A stretch of 64,000 nucleotides of DNA from Aplectana chamaeleonis. Its lineage: Eukaryota; Nematoda; Chromadorea; Rhabditida; Cosmocercidae. The notes beneath the pieces are model-generated. The model did no database searches. It saw only the letters and a list, made by a program, of their open reading frames with translations, and was not told the origin of the DNA. The DNA is taken from NCBI GenBank assembly GCA_029168955.1, contig JAPDOI010001061.1:124001-188000 (forward strand), given 5' to 3'. The position numbers were made by a program, and so were the translations under genes. Shown here piece by piece: positions 43,463 to 54,708 of the stretch; the stretch's first letter is position 1; the number at the start of each line of letters is the position of its first letter.

Positions 43463-45286
43463 CATCACAACCTTTTGTTCATTATTAATCCATCTTCAAT
43501 TTCATTCCGTCCCATAACATTTAACTTCAGTATTATATTCTGCTATCATGATAGTGAATACACATATAGAGTTAGGTCCGTGGCCGGTGACCTCAAGAAA
43601 AAACGTTCAAATTCAAACCTCGGCTAGCGCGGCGGTTTGATTCTCAGAGATTGAGATTTAAGCCGCCACGCCAGCAGCAGTTTGAATTTACACGAATAGC
43701 GCCTTAGATGACGATGGCCTTTCCCGAAGCCTTATTCAAATGTGGTCGCGGCGCCGGACAAGTTCTGTGAGGGTTTACTAATTCGCGAATCTGCCACGAA
43801 TCTTCTGCTAATCGGTCTATGAAATAATCAAATGGGAGAGTTGCTCTGACAATGAGGCAGAGTGTGATATTTAAGTAACTCACCCTCGAATTTTCAAAAC
43901 TAGTCGTTTCTGACGACGCATCCCCATCCTCCTTCATTTCGATCCTTGCCATCTTCGGTGGAGATGCACCCAATGTGACCGGATCATCACGACCACCCTC
44001 CATCGCCGGCCTAAAGAGACGATATTCAAAGATGACAAAAAATGACGGTGCAATGTCAAATAAATCGCCCTCAGAACTTGGGACCGCGCTTTCTGCTTGC
44101 CCAATACCGCGTGACCAATCGCTGCCCGTCTGGGTCGCCCGAAATGGTGAATCGGGTCGCGCGAAAAATTTAACATTATACACTAATCGTCCGTTATTGT
44201 ACATTCGCGTGCAAATTCGCTGCACCGGGAAAGGAATATTTCGTCATCCGGGTGGCTGGTAACAATCGAGGGGTTAGCGGGTCCAGGGTACGACACTAGA
44301 TATGGCCAAGGTCAATTTTACTCACAATCAGACCCCCTTCTGCAGGAGCGAAAATTGGCGATTTTCTCAGACCCCCCCAGGAGCGTCATTTGGTCAGTTT
44401 TTTTGTTGTTGTAAGATTTTAAGAAGAGTAATATGATCGAATTCTTCGTAGAAACTGAATGTAAACAGTGTATACTCCCATTTAGTATCGTCTACTCGGT
44501 GTCCGGACGGAGCTCAGACCCCCCTCCCTGTGGATATCCACACCGTGCCGTACCCTGTGCGGGTCGCGCGGAGCGGAATCTGGCCCCAATTTTTGAGTGG
44601 CCAGCTAACCCCTTGATTGTTATCAGCCACCCGAATTGCGAAAATTGCCTTTACGGAGCAGGGAATTTGCGCGTGAATGTGCAATAACGGACTAATAGAA
44701 TACAATGTACAACTTTTCGCGCCACCCGATTCCCAATTCCGGGCGACCTAGACGAGCAGCGATTGGTCGCCCGGTATTGGGTAACCGGAAAGTGCGGTCC
44801 CAGTTCTGAGATCAACCAGAATAAACAGAACAATATATTCGAAGCAAATGTGAGGTAAAGTGAACTCGCACCAGGGTCAAGCGGTGTTGCCAAATTTAGT
44901 CGTGCTGCGTGAAAGGTGAATGGCGCCGGGACCAAGTGGTCCCAGCACGATTATCACGGGTTGCATGATGTAGTAGCCGTAGTCCGCAAATGTGGACCGG
45001 AATTTAATTCCGAGAACGACAGTATATTGTTACACAACCAGCCGCTTGGCCCCGACTCGCACAAAAACAAGAGCCTCTAGTAACCAAACTGAACTACACA
45101 AATCCCATCCAATAAAAAAGTTTCTGAGGGAATTTAAAACATTAAACACATCGCAGAGATCTCTAAACAGCGAAAAATCTCGCCACGCCTTTCTGGTATT
45201 TCATTTTTTTTAAGGTTCAGTAGGGTTGAAATCCTATGGAAACGGATAGATGGACACTCACATGACAAAATGTCAAACAATATTGG
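43463..45286. repeat. Inverted-duplication unit, left copy
   Basis: Matches 52,675-54,326 in reverse orientation. Shared landmarks are CATTATTAATCCATCTTCAA, the small exon below, GTCATTTGGTCAGTTTTTTT (44,385), CTCGGTGTCCGGACGGAGCT (44,496), and AAACTGAACTACACAAATCC (45,087), ending CAAACAATATTGG at 45,286. Compared with the right copy it holds an extra ~400 bp (about 44,590-44,990), which includes an inverted relative of 44,086-44,285. Confidence 0.75.
43816..44010 (-). pseudogene. Small spliced-exon-like unit in the duplicated segment
   Basis: Minus strand: acceptor CTCTTTAG before 44,010, ATG at 44,003, frame MEGGRDDPVTLGASPPKMAR then IEMKEDGDASSETTSFENSR, donor AGG|GTGAGT at 43,884/43,883, a 67-nt intron, acceptor TTTCATAG at 43,817. 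After splicing the frame reads TD-stop. The right copy (about 53,566-53,770, plus strand) keeps both splice sites but has an early stop after the ATG. Function unknown. Confidence 0.35.
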
Positions 45287-45376
45287 ACTATTCAAGTAAT
45301 CCAATATTCGAATCATTTGAGAATCCCACCTGTTCTTTTATTTTTGGAATAACCTACTCAGAAAGTTGGGGCGAAA
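45287..45376. other. Left edge of the palindrome spacer
   Basis: Homology between the two arms stops at about 45,286 and 52,675. Nothing is recognised in this short stretch. Confidence 0.4.
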
Positions 45377-45560
45377 GTCCGGTGGCGAGCAACCCTTTTC
45401 GCGGGCAGCGAGCGAGATGGCAGCGGGTGGCGAGCGCTGGCCGGCCTGGGCTCGCCGCCCGCCACCACTAATTCGGCGGGCGCTCGCCAAATCACACCCA
45501 CCCGTTCGCCTCCCTCCGGTCTCCGGTGAAATGGTAGCGGTTGGCGAGCATTCCTTCGTG
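45377..45560. repeat. GGCGAGC/GCTCGCC word array
   Basis: GGTGGCGAGC, GGGTGGCGAGCGC, GGCGGGCGCTCGCC and CCACCCGTTCGCC alternate in both orientations. The phrase GCAGCGGGTGGCGAGC is repeated at 47,813-47,905. ORFs on both strands are compositional. Confidence 0.6.
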
Positions 45561-46155
45561 ATTGCTTACCACTAGCTCCCGCCCCGATGATTAAATTCTC
45601 ATGCTCCATCGAATCCAATCTTCCTGTTTCGGATTTATGATTCACAGTTAGTTAAAATGCCTTTATTATTGCGACAATCAATATATTCACATCAACATTT
45701 GACGTCACGTGGATGTTCAATCATTATTATATTCACAATCATGGTTTAACGTCCCACATCCATATCAATAATTGATCAGCAATAAATCCTCGCATGAAAT
45801 AAAATTGCAGACATTCCTAAATTATTAGTTTTCCTTCAAAGATAAATATACATTCTAACTCTATATATCATATTAACCGACAAGTTAAAAAAATTTCACA
45901 TAAATATCGCATCATCTTAATTAATGAATTAATTCATATTTTTGATGCAAAGATTTCAGGACAAGCGAATAAAATAATTTAGCATATGAACAAGCAGTTA
46001 CGTCACCCACATAACACCTTTGCTTCATGCTTCTTCCCGTTCACGGCTCTTCGGTTCCTGCAACTTAGCTGCTTTTCGGGGTTTCATGCCGCTGAAAAAA
46101 AAAGATTTTTGTAGGTTTAAGTGGTACATAAATGTAGTGGCAGTTCACTTACTGT
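45561..46155. other. AT-rich segment, no gene recognised
   Basis: AT-rich DNA with two partial TTCACA...ATC blocks near 45,690 and 45,730 (ATATTCACATCAACATTTGA; ATATTCACAATCATGGTTTA). No exon-like frame. Confidence 0.4.
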
Positions 46156-46157
46156 GC

Positions 46158-46422
46158 TTATCTGGGTCAAATTCCGGTCCGCAATTGCGTCTCGACTCGC
46201 TTTGCGGCCGCGCGCTTTTGAGTCGGGAGAGTTTCAAGCGTCGCAGCCGCCGATCTGTTGACTCTTGGTGGGTTTTTGAAACTAAACTAAATTGGAGAAA
46301 ACTGTATAAAAAAGCCACAACGAGTCGGCTTTGGAGCTGGAAACTCGATTGACTCGAGCGTGTGCGGCCGCAAAGCGTGTCGAGAGGCAATTGCGGACCG
46401 GAGTTTGACCCAGATAACATCG
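46158..46422. mobile_element. MITE, TIR TTATCTGGGTCAAA
   Basis: TTATCTGGGTCAAATTCCGG at the left is matched by CCGGAGTTTGACCCAGATAA at the right. The complementarity extends through CAATTGC and GCGGCCGC. A TA is present at each outer edge. Confidence 0.65.
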
Positions 46423-46562
46423 GCGTGGATCGGGAAGAGACTTTGCGTTCACTGTCGAAGGTTAGCGCAAACTCGGCGCACCTATGCTATAGCGTATGGC
46501 ACCGACTCTGTGCGCCAACCATCGACAGTGAACGCGAAGTCTCCTCACGATTCATGCCGACT
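46422..46562. repeat. Near-perfect ~140-bp hairpin, GCGCAAACTCGGTGC family
   Basis: CATCGGCGTGGATCGGGAAG, GACTTTGCGTTCACTGTCGA and GGTTAGCGCAAACTCGGCGC face GCGCCAACCATCGACAGTGA, ACGCGAAGTCTCCTCACGAT and ATGCCGAC around the loop ATGCTATAGCGTA. A sister hairpin is at 60,702-60,851 and a diverged one at 17,915-18,055. A transcript through it would form a long double-stranded stem. Confidence 0.7.
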
Positions 46563-47812
46563 ATAAGCATATTACCATATCAGGATTCCACTGAAACTTG
46601 CCGCTGTCCTTTCGAAATTAGTAGCTCCGAGTATCCCTCCTGAAATGAAACTGTATTACTGCTTTCGCGAAAAAGTTATCCAATAAATTTTCATTTTCAT
46701 AGATGAATCTTTCTATGGGTGAATCTTGAGTGCCCCCCCCCAACCAGTCTTGCATCAGCGGAATGAATGCATTTGAGGCCCTTTAACTCTGCCTTTTCAA
46801 AGCACATGAAAGCCCTCTTCCACACCTGCAGAATTTGTGCAAAGAAAAACCACCAGAACATGGACTGCAAACAACTAAAAAGAGCATTTTACCTCCATAG
46901 GCGCTAACTACCACCTCGTGCACTGTGCGGGCAGGTTCGAGAATGATACATTGTGTCGCAATAGAAGAATTTTTCATCTGAAAAAAGTATTAGAATGCAC
47001 TGGACGAGGGTATAAAAAGTGAAGAATTATGTGCAGGAGGAAAACTTCAAATATTGGACCAATATCAGGTCAAAATTTATCGGAAAGGGATAAATGAATG
47101 ACATTTTTATTTTATTTTACTATATAGTTAACTTATATTCACTCATTACTTATAACTATTTATATTTTCCGATTAAATACTTTCATCGAACATTTTGTCC
47201 ATTTTCGCATTCATAGGTCATTCAGAATTCGCGAATAAAGGAAGGAAGATTTCCTCAATGGATTTCTAAATTAAATACAGGGACGTACTCGATTTAATCA
47301 ATCGTTCAGAAATATGCTTCGATTGCCCATGTTTAGATGGAAAATATCTCAGGGAATAGTGCTCAAAGTAGATTAGTTGGGTTTGGAAGAATTTTCCAAG
47401 ACGTAGAGTAATGGTTCACTCGTCACCATACACGAATTGTATGCGGATAATGGAGGCGAATCGAATGACTCTACGACGTGGTGATATTAAAATGCTGATA
47501 ATGGAGGCGCTATGGCGCAAGAATCCCAGTACGAGTAATTAGCACCTATCTGGGATACTCGTGGGTATACCTAAGGCAATTTCTTATGTGCTGCCCCGTA
47601 AAATGACAATACGGGGTCGCACAATGAATTGTGGCTAACGGGTCAGAGTAACCACGGAGAACAATAGGTAATCTATATAGCATGATGAGTAGAAAACGTC
47701 ACCATAGTTCTAAATCACAACACATCAAAAGAGTTAAGGAAAGAGAAATTGAAACAAAAGCATAGAAAAGAGAAAACGACGTAGAGGCAAAAGACGCCAA
47801 CTGTGAGGGGGC
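46563..47812. other. No gene recognised
   Basis: Mostly AT-rich. A poly-C tract is at 46,733-46,741 and GATAATGGAGGCG occurs at 47,445 and 47,498. Minus-strand frame 46,783-46,977 shows no domain. Confidence 0.35.
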
Positions 47813-47905
47813 AGCGGGTGGCGAGCACTTTGAAATTAGGGGTGAGCGGGTGGCGAGCATGTCCCGAAATGCGCGCGGGTCGCGAGCACCGAGTTCCTGA
47901 GTATT
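47813..47905. repeat. GCGGGTGGCGAGCA word array
   Basis: Three direct copies of G(A)GCGGGTGGCGAGCA-like sequence (47,812, 47,842, 47,872 variant) separated by about 30 bp. Same vocabulary as 45,377-45,560. Confidence 0.6.
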
Positions 47906-48766
47906 CATACAGGCTGTTAAACCGCGGAATTCTCATGGCTTCTACGCAAGCTGGTGCGGAGCGGAGGTTAGAGAAAGCGAGAGAGCGCAAGACAAACGGA
48001 GGGAGCAGCTTGCGCCATGAATGATAAGAATTACGATTTCTGCAGAACATACGAGAAAACTGACGTAATCGATTTTTCAAACAAACTTATTCGGGCATTC
48101 GAAAAAAAAATGCGAAGCCTTAAAAATATTCAAGTACCATATCGGAAACTGATTTCCTCGAAAAAATAAAGTTATACAAAATATTCGTTCAGAAATCTGT
48201 TAGAAAGGTGATATTCGGAAGGTGCTATGTGGGAAGGTGTAAAAAGGACGATATTCAATTAATTCCAGTCTTTTCGAAAGCTGAAGGATGCCCACTTATA
48301 TGGCTCAGCGCTCCATGAGAACTCTGGGCATACCACACGAACTTTACATTTACATTTTAAACAAAAAAATTCGATAAAAAGCTCTCCCGGTGAGGGCGTG
48401 AAAATTCAAAAATCGCGGGCGAGACTGTTTCCGACGCACGCGAGCGGAGATTCTCATTGGGGCGCATTAACTACAACGTACGGTAGCACGAGTGTGCAAA
48501 GTCCAAAGAAGCATCCATGACGAAGAATATCCGACACGAGAGGTTAGGAATGAGGAAGTGAACCCTCAAACGCAAGGTTCAAAATTTCTTCCAGTGATAT
48601 GCATGCTGCGAGTTTTAGTGCGAGCTTCTGGACCAAGGATGTGACGAAGAAAAGAATTGACAAGAGAGAACGGTAAACTAATCTCACTCCGGGAATATAG
48701 AACGGATAAAGCCATACTGGTTTGAAAGGCACAAACGGAAGCGCACACAACACGGAACATTGGAAA

Positions 48767-50407
48767 CAGGAATGTGCGGCAAACGATTTTGAGATTTCGG
48801 CAAACGGCAATCGGCAAGAAAATCCCAAAAACGGCCGGCAAACGGCAAAAAACCTCCTTCCTTAGATTGACCCAAAAGTTATTCACATATGCCGCTCTTC
48901 TTTAATTCCTTTTTCTCCAGTAGTTATATCAACATTGTAATAATTCCAATTCTAGGGAGTAGTTCCATTTCAATGCATCAAATGGACAAAAATAAGACAT
49001 CTGGGACCTCATAGAGCTGCGGCTCCGCAGAAGTGCAGCTGCGGCTCCAAGGTGGTGCCGCTGCGGCTCCGCGGTGGTGCCGCTGCGGCTCCCCGATCGG
49101 TGGCTGCGCTCTGACAAAAATAGGACCGACTGCAAGTAACTCATATGATTTGAGTCATAATACAACTGGGTGAACCTACGAACAAAAAACACACCTGCGG
49201 TGCTTGCGTCCTTTGCCTGATAGGAACATAATGTATCCCCGTTATTGTGACCCAGGAGATACGGAATGTACGTCAAATTTGGGTTGTTGAACCAGCAACA
49301 ACCTCGTTCTAAAAACCCACAACAGTGAATCGTAGTCAACGGGGTCCGCTGATGCATCCTCGCGGAGTTCGTGCGGTTTTAACACAAAACTGCAACGGTA
49401 CTACCGCGGCAATGTCGCGGCGTTGACGATCCTCAAGACATTGCAACGGAATCTCTATGGCACAGTAATCATCTCGGAGCTGCTGCGGTACTACCGTGGA
49501 ACTATCGCGGCAAGTAGAGGGTTGCGGTACTTTCCTGACACTGCCGCGGTACTTTCCTGACACTGCCGCGGTGCTTTACTGACACTGACGCGACATACTT
49601 TCTCAGAGTCCCTGCCCACGTGTGTTTCACAAATGCTTCTGCGTCGTACTAATGCTTCCTGCTTCTTTTAGCTACACCAGAATCTGTCGAAACTCTGGTA
49701 CAGAAACTAAAGCACCACATGGGAGTTAGACTATTTACTGTCAACTTAACGCGAGCTGACAGTCAAAACGCAAATAGTATAACAATAGAGAAAAAGATGG
49801 TAAGCTTTTTGAAACGTTCTCCGTTGGACTTCTTCAATAGCTATCCATCTTTTTCCCCATTCACACACTATTTCCAAGTTCTCTGTCAGATCGCGTTACG
49901 TTGCAGTTCTGCGCAAACTTACCGCGAGCTGAAAAAAGAGCGAAAAATCTTCTAAATTTTTTTCTATATCAATATTTTTCCCAAGAAAGACAGAATGAAC
50001 CATTTTCAGGAATTTTTTTCACACTGTGAGAATCTAGTGGCCCATAACGTGGCGTGCGAGTGCGTGGTTTCAGCAATGTCTGGTCCCCCTCCCGAAAAAC
50101 GTCAAATATAAAGCTTGCGTTTAGCTGCAGTTTACACCAAAATTACCGCGAGTTTCCACGCGTTTTCAAACCCATTTACTACCACCCCAGATGAGTCGAA
50201 ACCTCGGATAACGGTTAAGCGAACAATGGATAGTCGGGTTACTCCTAGTGCCTACATGGCCGCTAGCATAGACGGCGTTTCCTTCCAGTGTTTTGCCGAG
50301 TTTTGCCGGAAAAATAACAAAAATTTCGGCAAACGACAAACGGCGAAAAAGTCCCAAAAATGGCCGGCAAACGACAAACGGCAAACGGCAATTGCCGCAC
50401 ATCCCTG
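48767..50407. mobile_element. CAGGG-type hAT-like element, GGCAAACG words, 8-bp TSD
   Basis: Exact ATTGGAAA at 48,759-48,766 and 50,408-50,415. The left end is CAGGAATGTGCGGCAAACG and the right end GCAATTGCCGCACATCCCTG. Terminal ~100-bp blocks contain TTTCGGCAAACGGCAA and GGCCGGCAAACGGCAAA in the same orientation at both ends, so the ends share a partial duplication. The 1.4-kb interior has no transposase. It includes GCGGCTCCG arrays (49,010-49,110) and GCGGTACT(A/T)(C/T)C arrays (49,390-49,600). Confidence 0.7.
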
Positions 50408-50494
50408 ATTGGAAACCCGCGCGCTGCTTCAATGCAACTCGCTTTTTTTCCCGATTTCTCCATGTTTCCCTCCAGAGCTGGGGAACGAAAATGC

Positions 50495-50533
50495 AGAAAT
50501 GGCCGGAAGACGGAAAGCGAATATTTCCGTATA
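50495..50533. mobile_element. Right end of another CAGGG-type element
   Basis: GGCCGGAAGACGGAAAGCGA followed by ATATTTCCGTATATCCCTG ends like the hAT-like MITEs (CAGGGATATACGGAAA in reverse) but with a third word, GGAAA/TTTCC. The left end was not located. Confidence 0.4.
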
Positions 50534-50539
50534 TCCCTG

Positions 50540-52210
50540 TTGTGGACCTAGCAAACGAAAATACAGAGCCAAATATGGGTTCGTCTGTGTTTACGTCGTC
50601 ACTAGAGGGCGTTTACCCCGAGCCCCACGAAAAAACCAACAAGGTGGACGCAGAGGCTCTCCATCGCCTGCGTCGCGTCTTAACAGCCAGATTCGTCCTC
50701 AGCTTGTCTTTTTTTGTGTATTGAGTCCACGAGCCTTTTCCGAGCAGTCCCAACTTAACAATGGGGAAGCTTCATGCAAAACAAAGCGTCAACAACGCTT
50801 GGATCAAATAGCCTAAGTTGTTTGAAGTCATTCTCGGATATTTCCGCGCGGGAGGAGTAAGCAACAGAGCTGTCAGTCATGGCAAAATATAACTTCTGAT
50901 ATGGAGATCCCCAGCTGCCCACAGCGACAAGTCCATTACAGGTCCGCACTTGGTCCAATTCATCTGCAGGGGACATGAGTCTTTCTACTACCTGATTTTG
51001 TTCTGATTCCGAAGTTGGAGTTTTCGATGCAGTCTCTAATTTTCAAAAGCCTAAAAAAAAGAAAATTTGCTCCAACGGCTCAATATGGGTGCGGCGGACC
51101 TTGGGGTGTGTAGAATTTTCACTTCCTGCCTATTTTCGACACTTCTTCCGTTTTCTGTAAAAATGGGCAGAAATTGACAGAAAACAGAAGAAAATCGTAA
51201 ATGGCTGATTCTACCGTATGAGAGTGGTTTGAGTGACGAGGAGCCATCGGCTTAGGTGAATTTTAACTATATTCTGAGAAGCAATTTCCGCATATGCTAA
51301 ACAATTAAATCTCACTAAACCAAATACCCTCACCCAAAAAATTCAAGAATTATCTCAGAGAAGGTCTCGCGATGCAGTAAAATGATACCCCGAAAAAAAA
51401 AAAAAAAAAAAAAAAAGAGATTGGAATATGATAGTTCTCTGAGGGCATGGCAATACTACTCAACGCCGGCACGTGAAAAGTGTGCCGCACAATAGCGCCG
51501 TTCGAGTATAAACACTTCCCACGCGCGTGAGGAGTGTACATCAAACTGACAGTGGAGCTAGATGCGGATGACAAAAGTGTCATAGCGGTACGCGCTGCTC
51601 CGTCATTTTGCAGCGAGCGAAGCGTCAGATCATTTATATTCGAATGACACACCCCGCGAGAATTTTACGCTTGGGTTTTGAGCAGCACGAATAAAAATGA
51701 CGGTCCTGGAGCAGACAATGAATATTCCTTACAGACCTGATGAGCACATCAAGCTTAAAGCGAAAAGGAACACAACTTCAAAATAGCTAACAATTTGCCG
51801 ATTCCCCAACCGTGGGCATCTGGGCAACAGAAATCAAAAAAGACTTGATGTATTTCTAAAAACAAATGAAACAACATGATAATCTATGGTTACGCGCTTA
51901 CCAAAGTTTCGAGAATTGAAGAAGATACACACTTAAGAGATTGCAGGGTGGACCTAAAATTAACTTTGCTACATATGTATTGAAAATCAGATAGAACCAG
52001 ACTACAATTACAAAGACGAAGGACAACATTCCGATTAATCGAGTTAGCGCAGGCTAAGATCAGTCGAGAAGAAATAAGCGCCTCTGCGCGACATAGAATA
52101 CAAGGAGATTCAAGCAGAAGGAGAACTTGGGTACGCTTCGTTTCTTATGTCGAGCAGTTATTCTGTAACAGAAGTAAACCACACTGATTTCCACTTGAGA
52201 TCCCTTCAGT
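50540..52210. other. No gene recognised
   Basis: Contains a 24-bp poly-A tract at about 51,392-51,415 and an ACTACTCAACGCCGGCACGTG segment (51,455) related to the Harbinger-type MITE at 61,479. ORFs overlap on opposite strands and have no recognised domain. Confidence 0.35.
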
Positions 52211-52219
52211 CACAAGCCT

Positions 52220-52560
52220 GGAGACCAGGTGCTTAATCGTTACTCCCCGTCAGAGAGGTGCCCTGTTTCTGGAAAAACCTGAAAACCAACCCAACGGGAT
52301 ATTGAGAGCACCCGGAAAATAATGTGTATAGGAAGGCGATGCTGTTGATTCTAGGAACGAAACTGTGCTTGTAGCTGGATGATCCTGTGAAAACCTTTGC
52401 CATGCCTTCCATTAAGTGTGTATAAAAGCTGCTGACAGGCGACTTTGAAGAGAGAGAGGACTGTGAAGCGGGAGAGGAAACACGGAGTAGGGCATCAAGC
52501 GGTCGAAATACCATGGAGTTTGAATAAAGAAGGTAGATAGATAGGTTTACAGTTGGTCAC
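52220..52560 (+). promoter_or_regulatory. LTR-like or promoter-like segment
   Basis: GTGTATAAAAGC (52,420) is a good TATA box and AATAAA (52,523) follows about 100 bp later, with a GA-rich stretch between. TATA box and polyadenylation signal this close together is the layout of a short LTR, but TG/CA ends and a target duplication were not established. Confidence 0.25.
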
Positions 52561-52674
52561 CGGAAGACTACAAAATTACTCCATAGAAAATGTCAGGATC
52601 ATACACTGAAATCGATGTGAAGGCAGAGCTACTATGTAACACCTGGGATATCTACACACCGGACGCAAAGAAAT

Positions 52675-54326
52675 CCAATATTGTTTGACAATTTGTCAAT
52701 GTGAGGGTCCACCTATCTCTCGTTTCCATAGGATTTCTAACCCCTACTGAACCTTAAAAAATGAAATACCAGAAAGGCGTGGCGAGAGTTTCTTCACTGT
52801 TTGGAGACTTCTCTTGCAGATATGTTTAATGTTTTTCAGATTCCCTCAGAAGCTTTTTTTATTGGATGGGATTTGTGTAGTTCAGTTTGGTTACTACGAG
52901 GCTCTTTGTTTTTGTGCGGAGTCGGGGCCAAGCGGCGGGTTGTGTAACAATATACTGGGCCAGATTCCGCTCCGCGCGACTTCCCGCTCCAGGGTACAGG
53001 CACAGGGTGTGGATAAGTATCCACAGGGGGTCTGAGCTCCGTCCGGACACCGAGTAAGACGATACTAAATGGGGTCATACAGTGTTTACATTCAGTTTCT
53101 ACGAAGAATTCGATCATATTACTCTTCTTAAAATCTTACACAGCAACAAAAAAACTGACCAAATGACGCTCCTGGGGGGTCTGAGGAAATCGCCAATTTT
53201 TCGCTCCTGCAGAAGGGGTTCTGATTGTGAGTAAAATTGGACCTTGGCCATATCTGGTGTCTGTAAACCTGGACCTCGCTAACCCCTCGGATTGTTACCA
53301 GCCCACCCGGATGACGAAATATTCCTTTCCCGGTGCAGCGAATTTGCACGCGAATGTACAATAACGGACGATTTAAGTGCTATAATGTTAAATTTTTTCG
53401 CGCGACCCGATTCAACCATTTCTTCGGGCGAAACCCCACGACGGGCAGCGATTGGTCTACACGCGGTATTGGGCAAGCAGAAAGCGCGGTCCCAGAGTTC
53501 TGAGGGCGATTTTATTTGACATTGCACCGTCATTTTTGTCATCTTTGGAATATCGTCTCTTTAGGCCGGCGATGGAGGAGTAGTCGTTAGATGATCCCGG
53601 TCACATTGGGTGCATCTCCAACGAATTGATGGCAAGGATCGAAATGAACGAGGATGGGGATGCGTCGTCAAAAACGACTAGTGGTGAAAATTCGAGGGTG
53701 AGTTACTTAAATATCACACTCTGCACTTCCATTGTCAGAGCAACTCTCTCCCATTTGATTATTTCATAGACCGATTAGCAGAAGATTCTGTGGCAGATTC
53801 GCGAATTAGTAAACCCTCCCAGAAGTTGTCCGGCGCCGCGACCACATTTGAATTCGGATTCCTCAACGTCAACGTGACACGCGCCGATGGCGTTGGAGTA
53901 TGGATATTAACGCGCTCGCAGAGACTATGAATACTCTGGCAGCGACGCTATGGCGGAGCTGATTACCAGCCAGCCGCTGGTGAGATATAAATCGCCCGCG
54001 CCTGCCGCGGTTTAGATTGATTTTTTTTTTTGAGGAAACAAGCCACGGACCTAATTATGGTTAGATCCGCGGCCTGTGTCCTTAAGAAAAAACGTGTAAA
54101 TTCAACCGCGGCTGGCGTGGCGGCTTAAATCTTAATCTCTGAGGAATCAAACCGCCGCGCCAGCCGAGGAGTTTTTGGGAATTTAAACGTTTTCTCTGAG
54201 GTCCCCGGCCACGGACCTAACTCTATATGTGTATTCACTATCAAGATAGCAGAAGATAATACTGAAGTTAAATATTATGGGACGGAATGAAATTGAAGAT
54301 GGATTAATAATGAACAAAAGGTTGGG
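52675..54326. repeat. Inverted-duplication unit, right copy
   Basis: Reverse-complement partner of 43,463-45,286. Distinct insertions are a Harbinger-type MITE fragment (ACTATGAATACTCTGGCAGC, 53,923) and a palindromic element at 54,045-54,225. It ends with AATGAACAAAAGGTTG near 54,326. Confidence 0.75.
54045..54225. mobile_element. Palindromic MITE, TIR GGACCTAA...TTAGGTCC type
   Basis: GGTTAGATCCGCGGCC...TTAAGAAAAAACGT at the left faces ACGTTTTCTCTGAGGTCCCC then GGCCACGGACCTAAC at the right. The core CGCGGCTGGCGTGGCGGCTT pairs with CCGCCGCGCCAGCCG. Half of the same element is at 43,575-43,695 in the left arm. Confidence 0.6.
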
Positions 54327-54445
54327 AGGAGTTGTCCCGTTCTTGAAATTTGAAACAGTCACGCCACTCAACGCTTCTTGGAGGTGAGTATCCAGAGTGG
54401 AATTGGAGCCGCCGAAGGCAAGTCAAGCTCCTTCCTCGGTATGTA

Positions 54446-54700
54446 CAGGGCCTAAAACGGCCAATGTCTCCACCGTCGACTGCAGTACCTTGCGCTGCTT
54501 GCGCACAGAGCCGCGTGCAGTCCCGGAAGCAGATGAGTTTTAGCCGCCGCGCGTTGTTAGCACGCGCGGCCGCCGCGGAGCATCACTCGTCGATCGCGAC
54601 GGATAGCCAAAACTCATCTGCTCTCCGACGCACGCATGCGGTCGCGCAGCGCGTGGTACGCAGTCGACGGTGAGACATTGGCCGTTTTATGGCCCCCTTG
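54446..54700. mobile_element. MITE with TA flanks, TIR CAGGGCC/CAAGGGGGCC
   Basis: Left CAGGGCCTAAAACGGCCAAT and GTCTCCACCGTCGACTGC; right GCAGTCGACGGTGAGACATT and GGCCGTTTTATGGCCCCCTTG. TA flanks lie at 54,444 and 54,701. The left arm of the big palindrome lacks it: CTTCCTCGGTATGTA continues straight into GAGAG there, which confirms a TA-type insertion. Confidence 0.75.
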
Positions 54701-54708
54701 TAGAAGAG

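Noticed and set aside
43704..44225. 173-codon minus-strand ORF taken as one gene
   Set aside because: It reads through an evident short intron and through repeat sequence. Only the small exon pair is supported.
51392..51415. Poly-A tract as a processed pseudogene tail
   Set aside because: Upstream sequence shows no coding homology and no target duplication was found.
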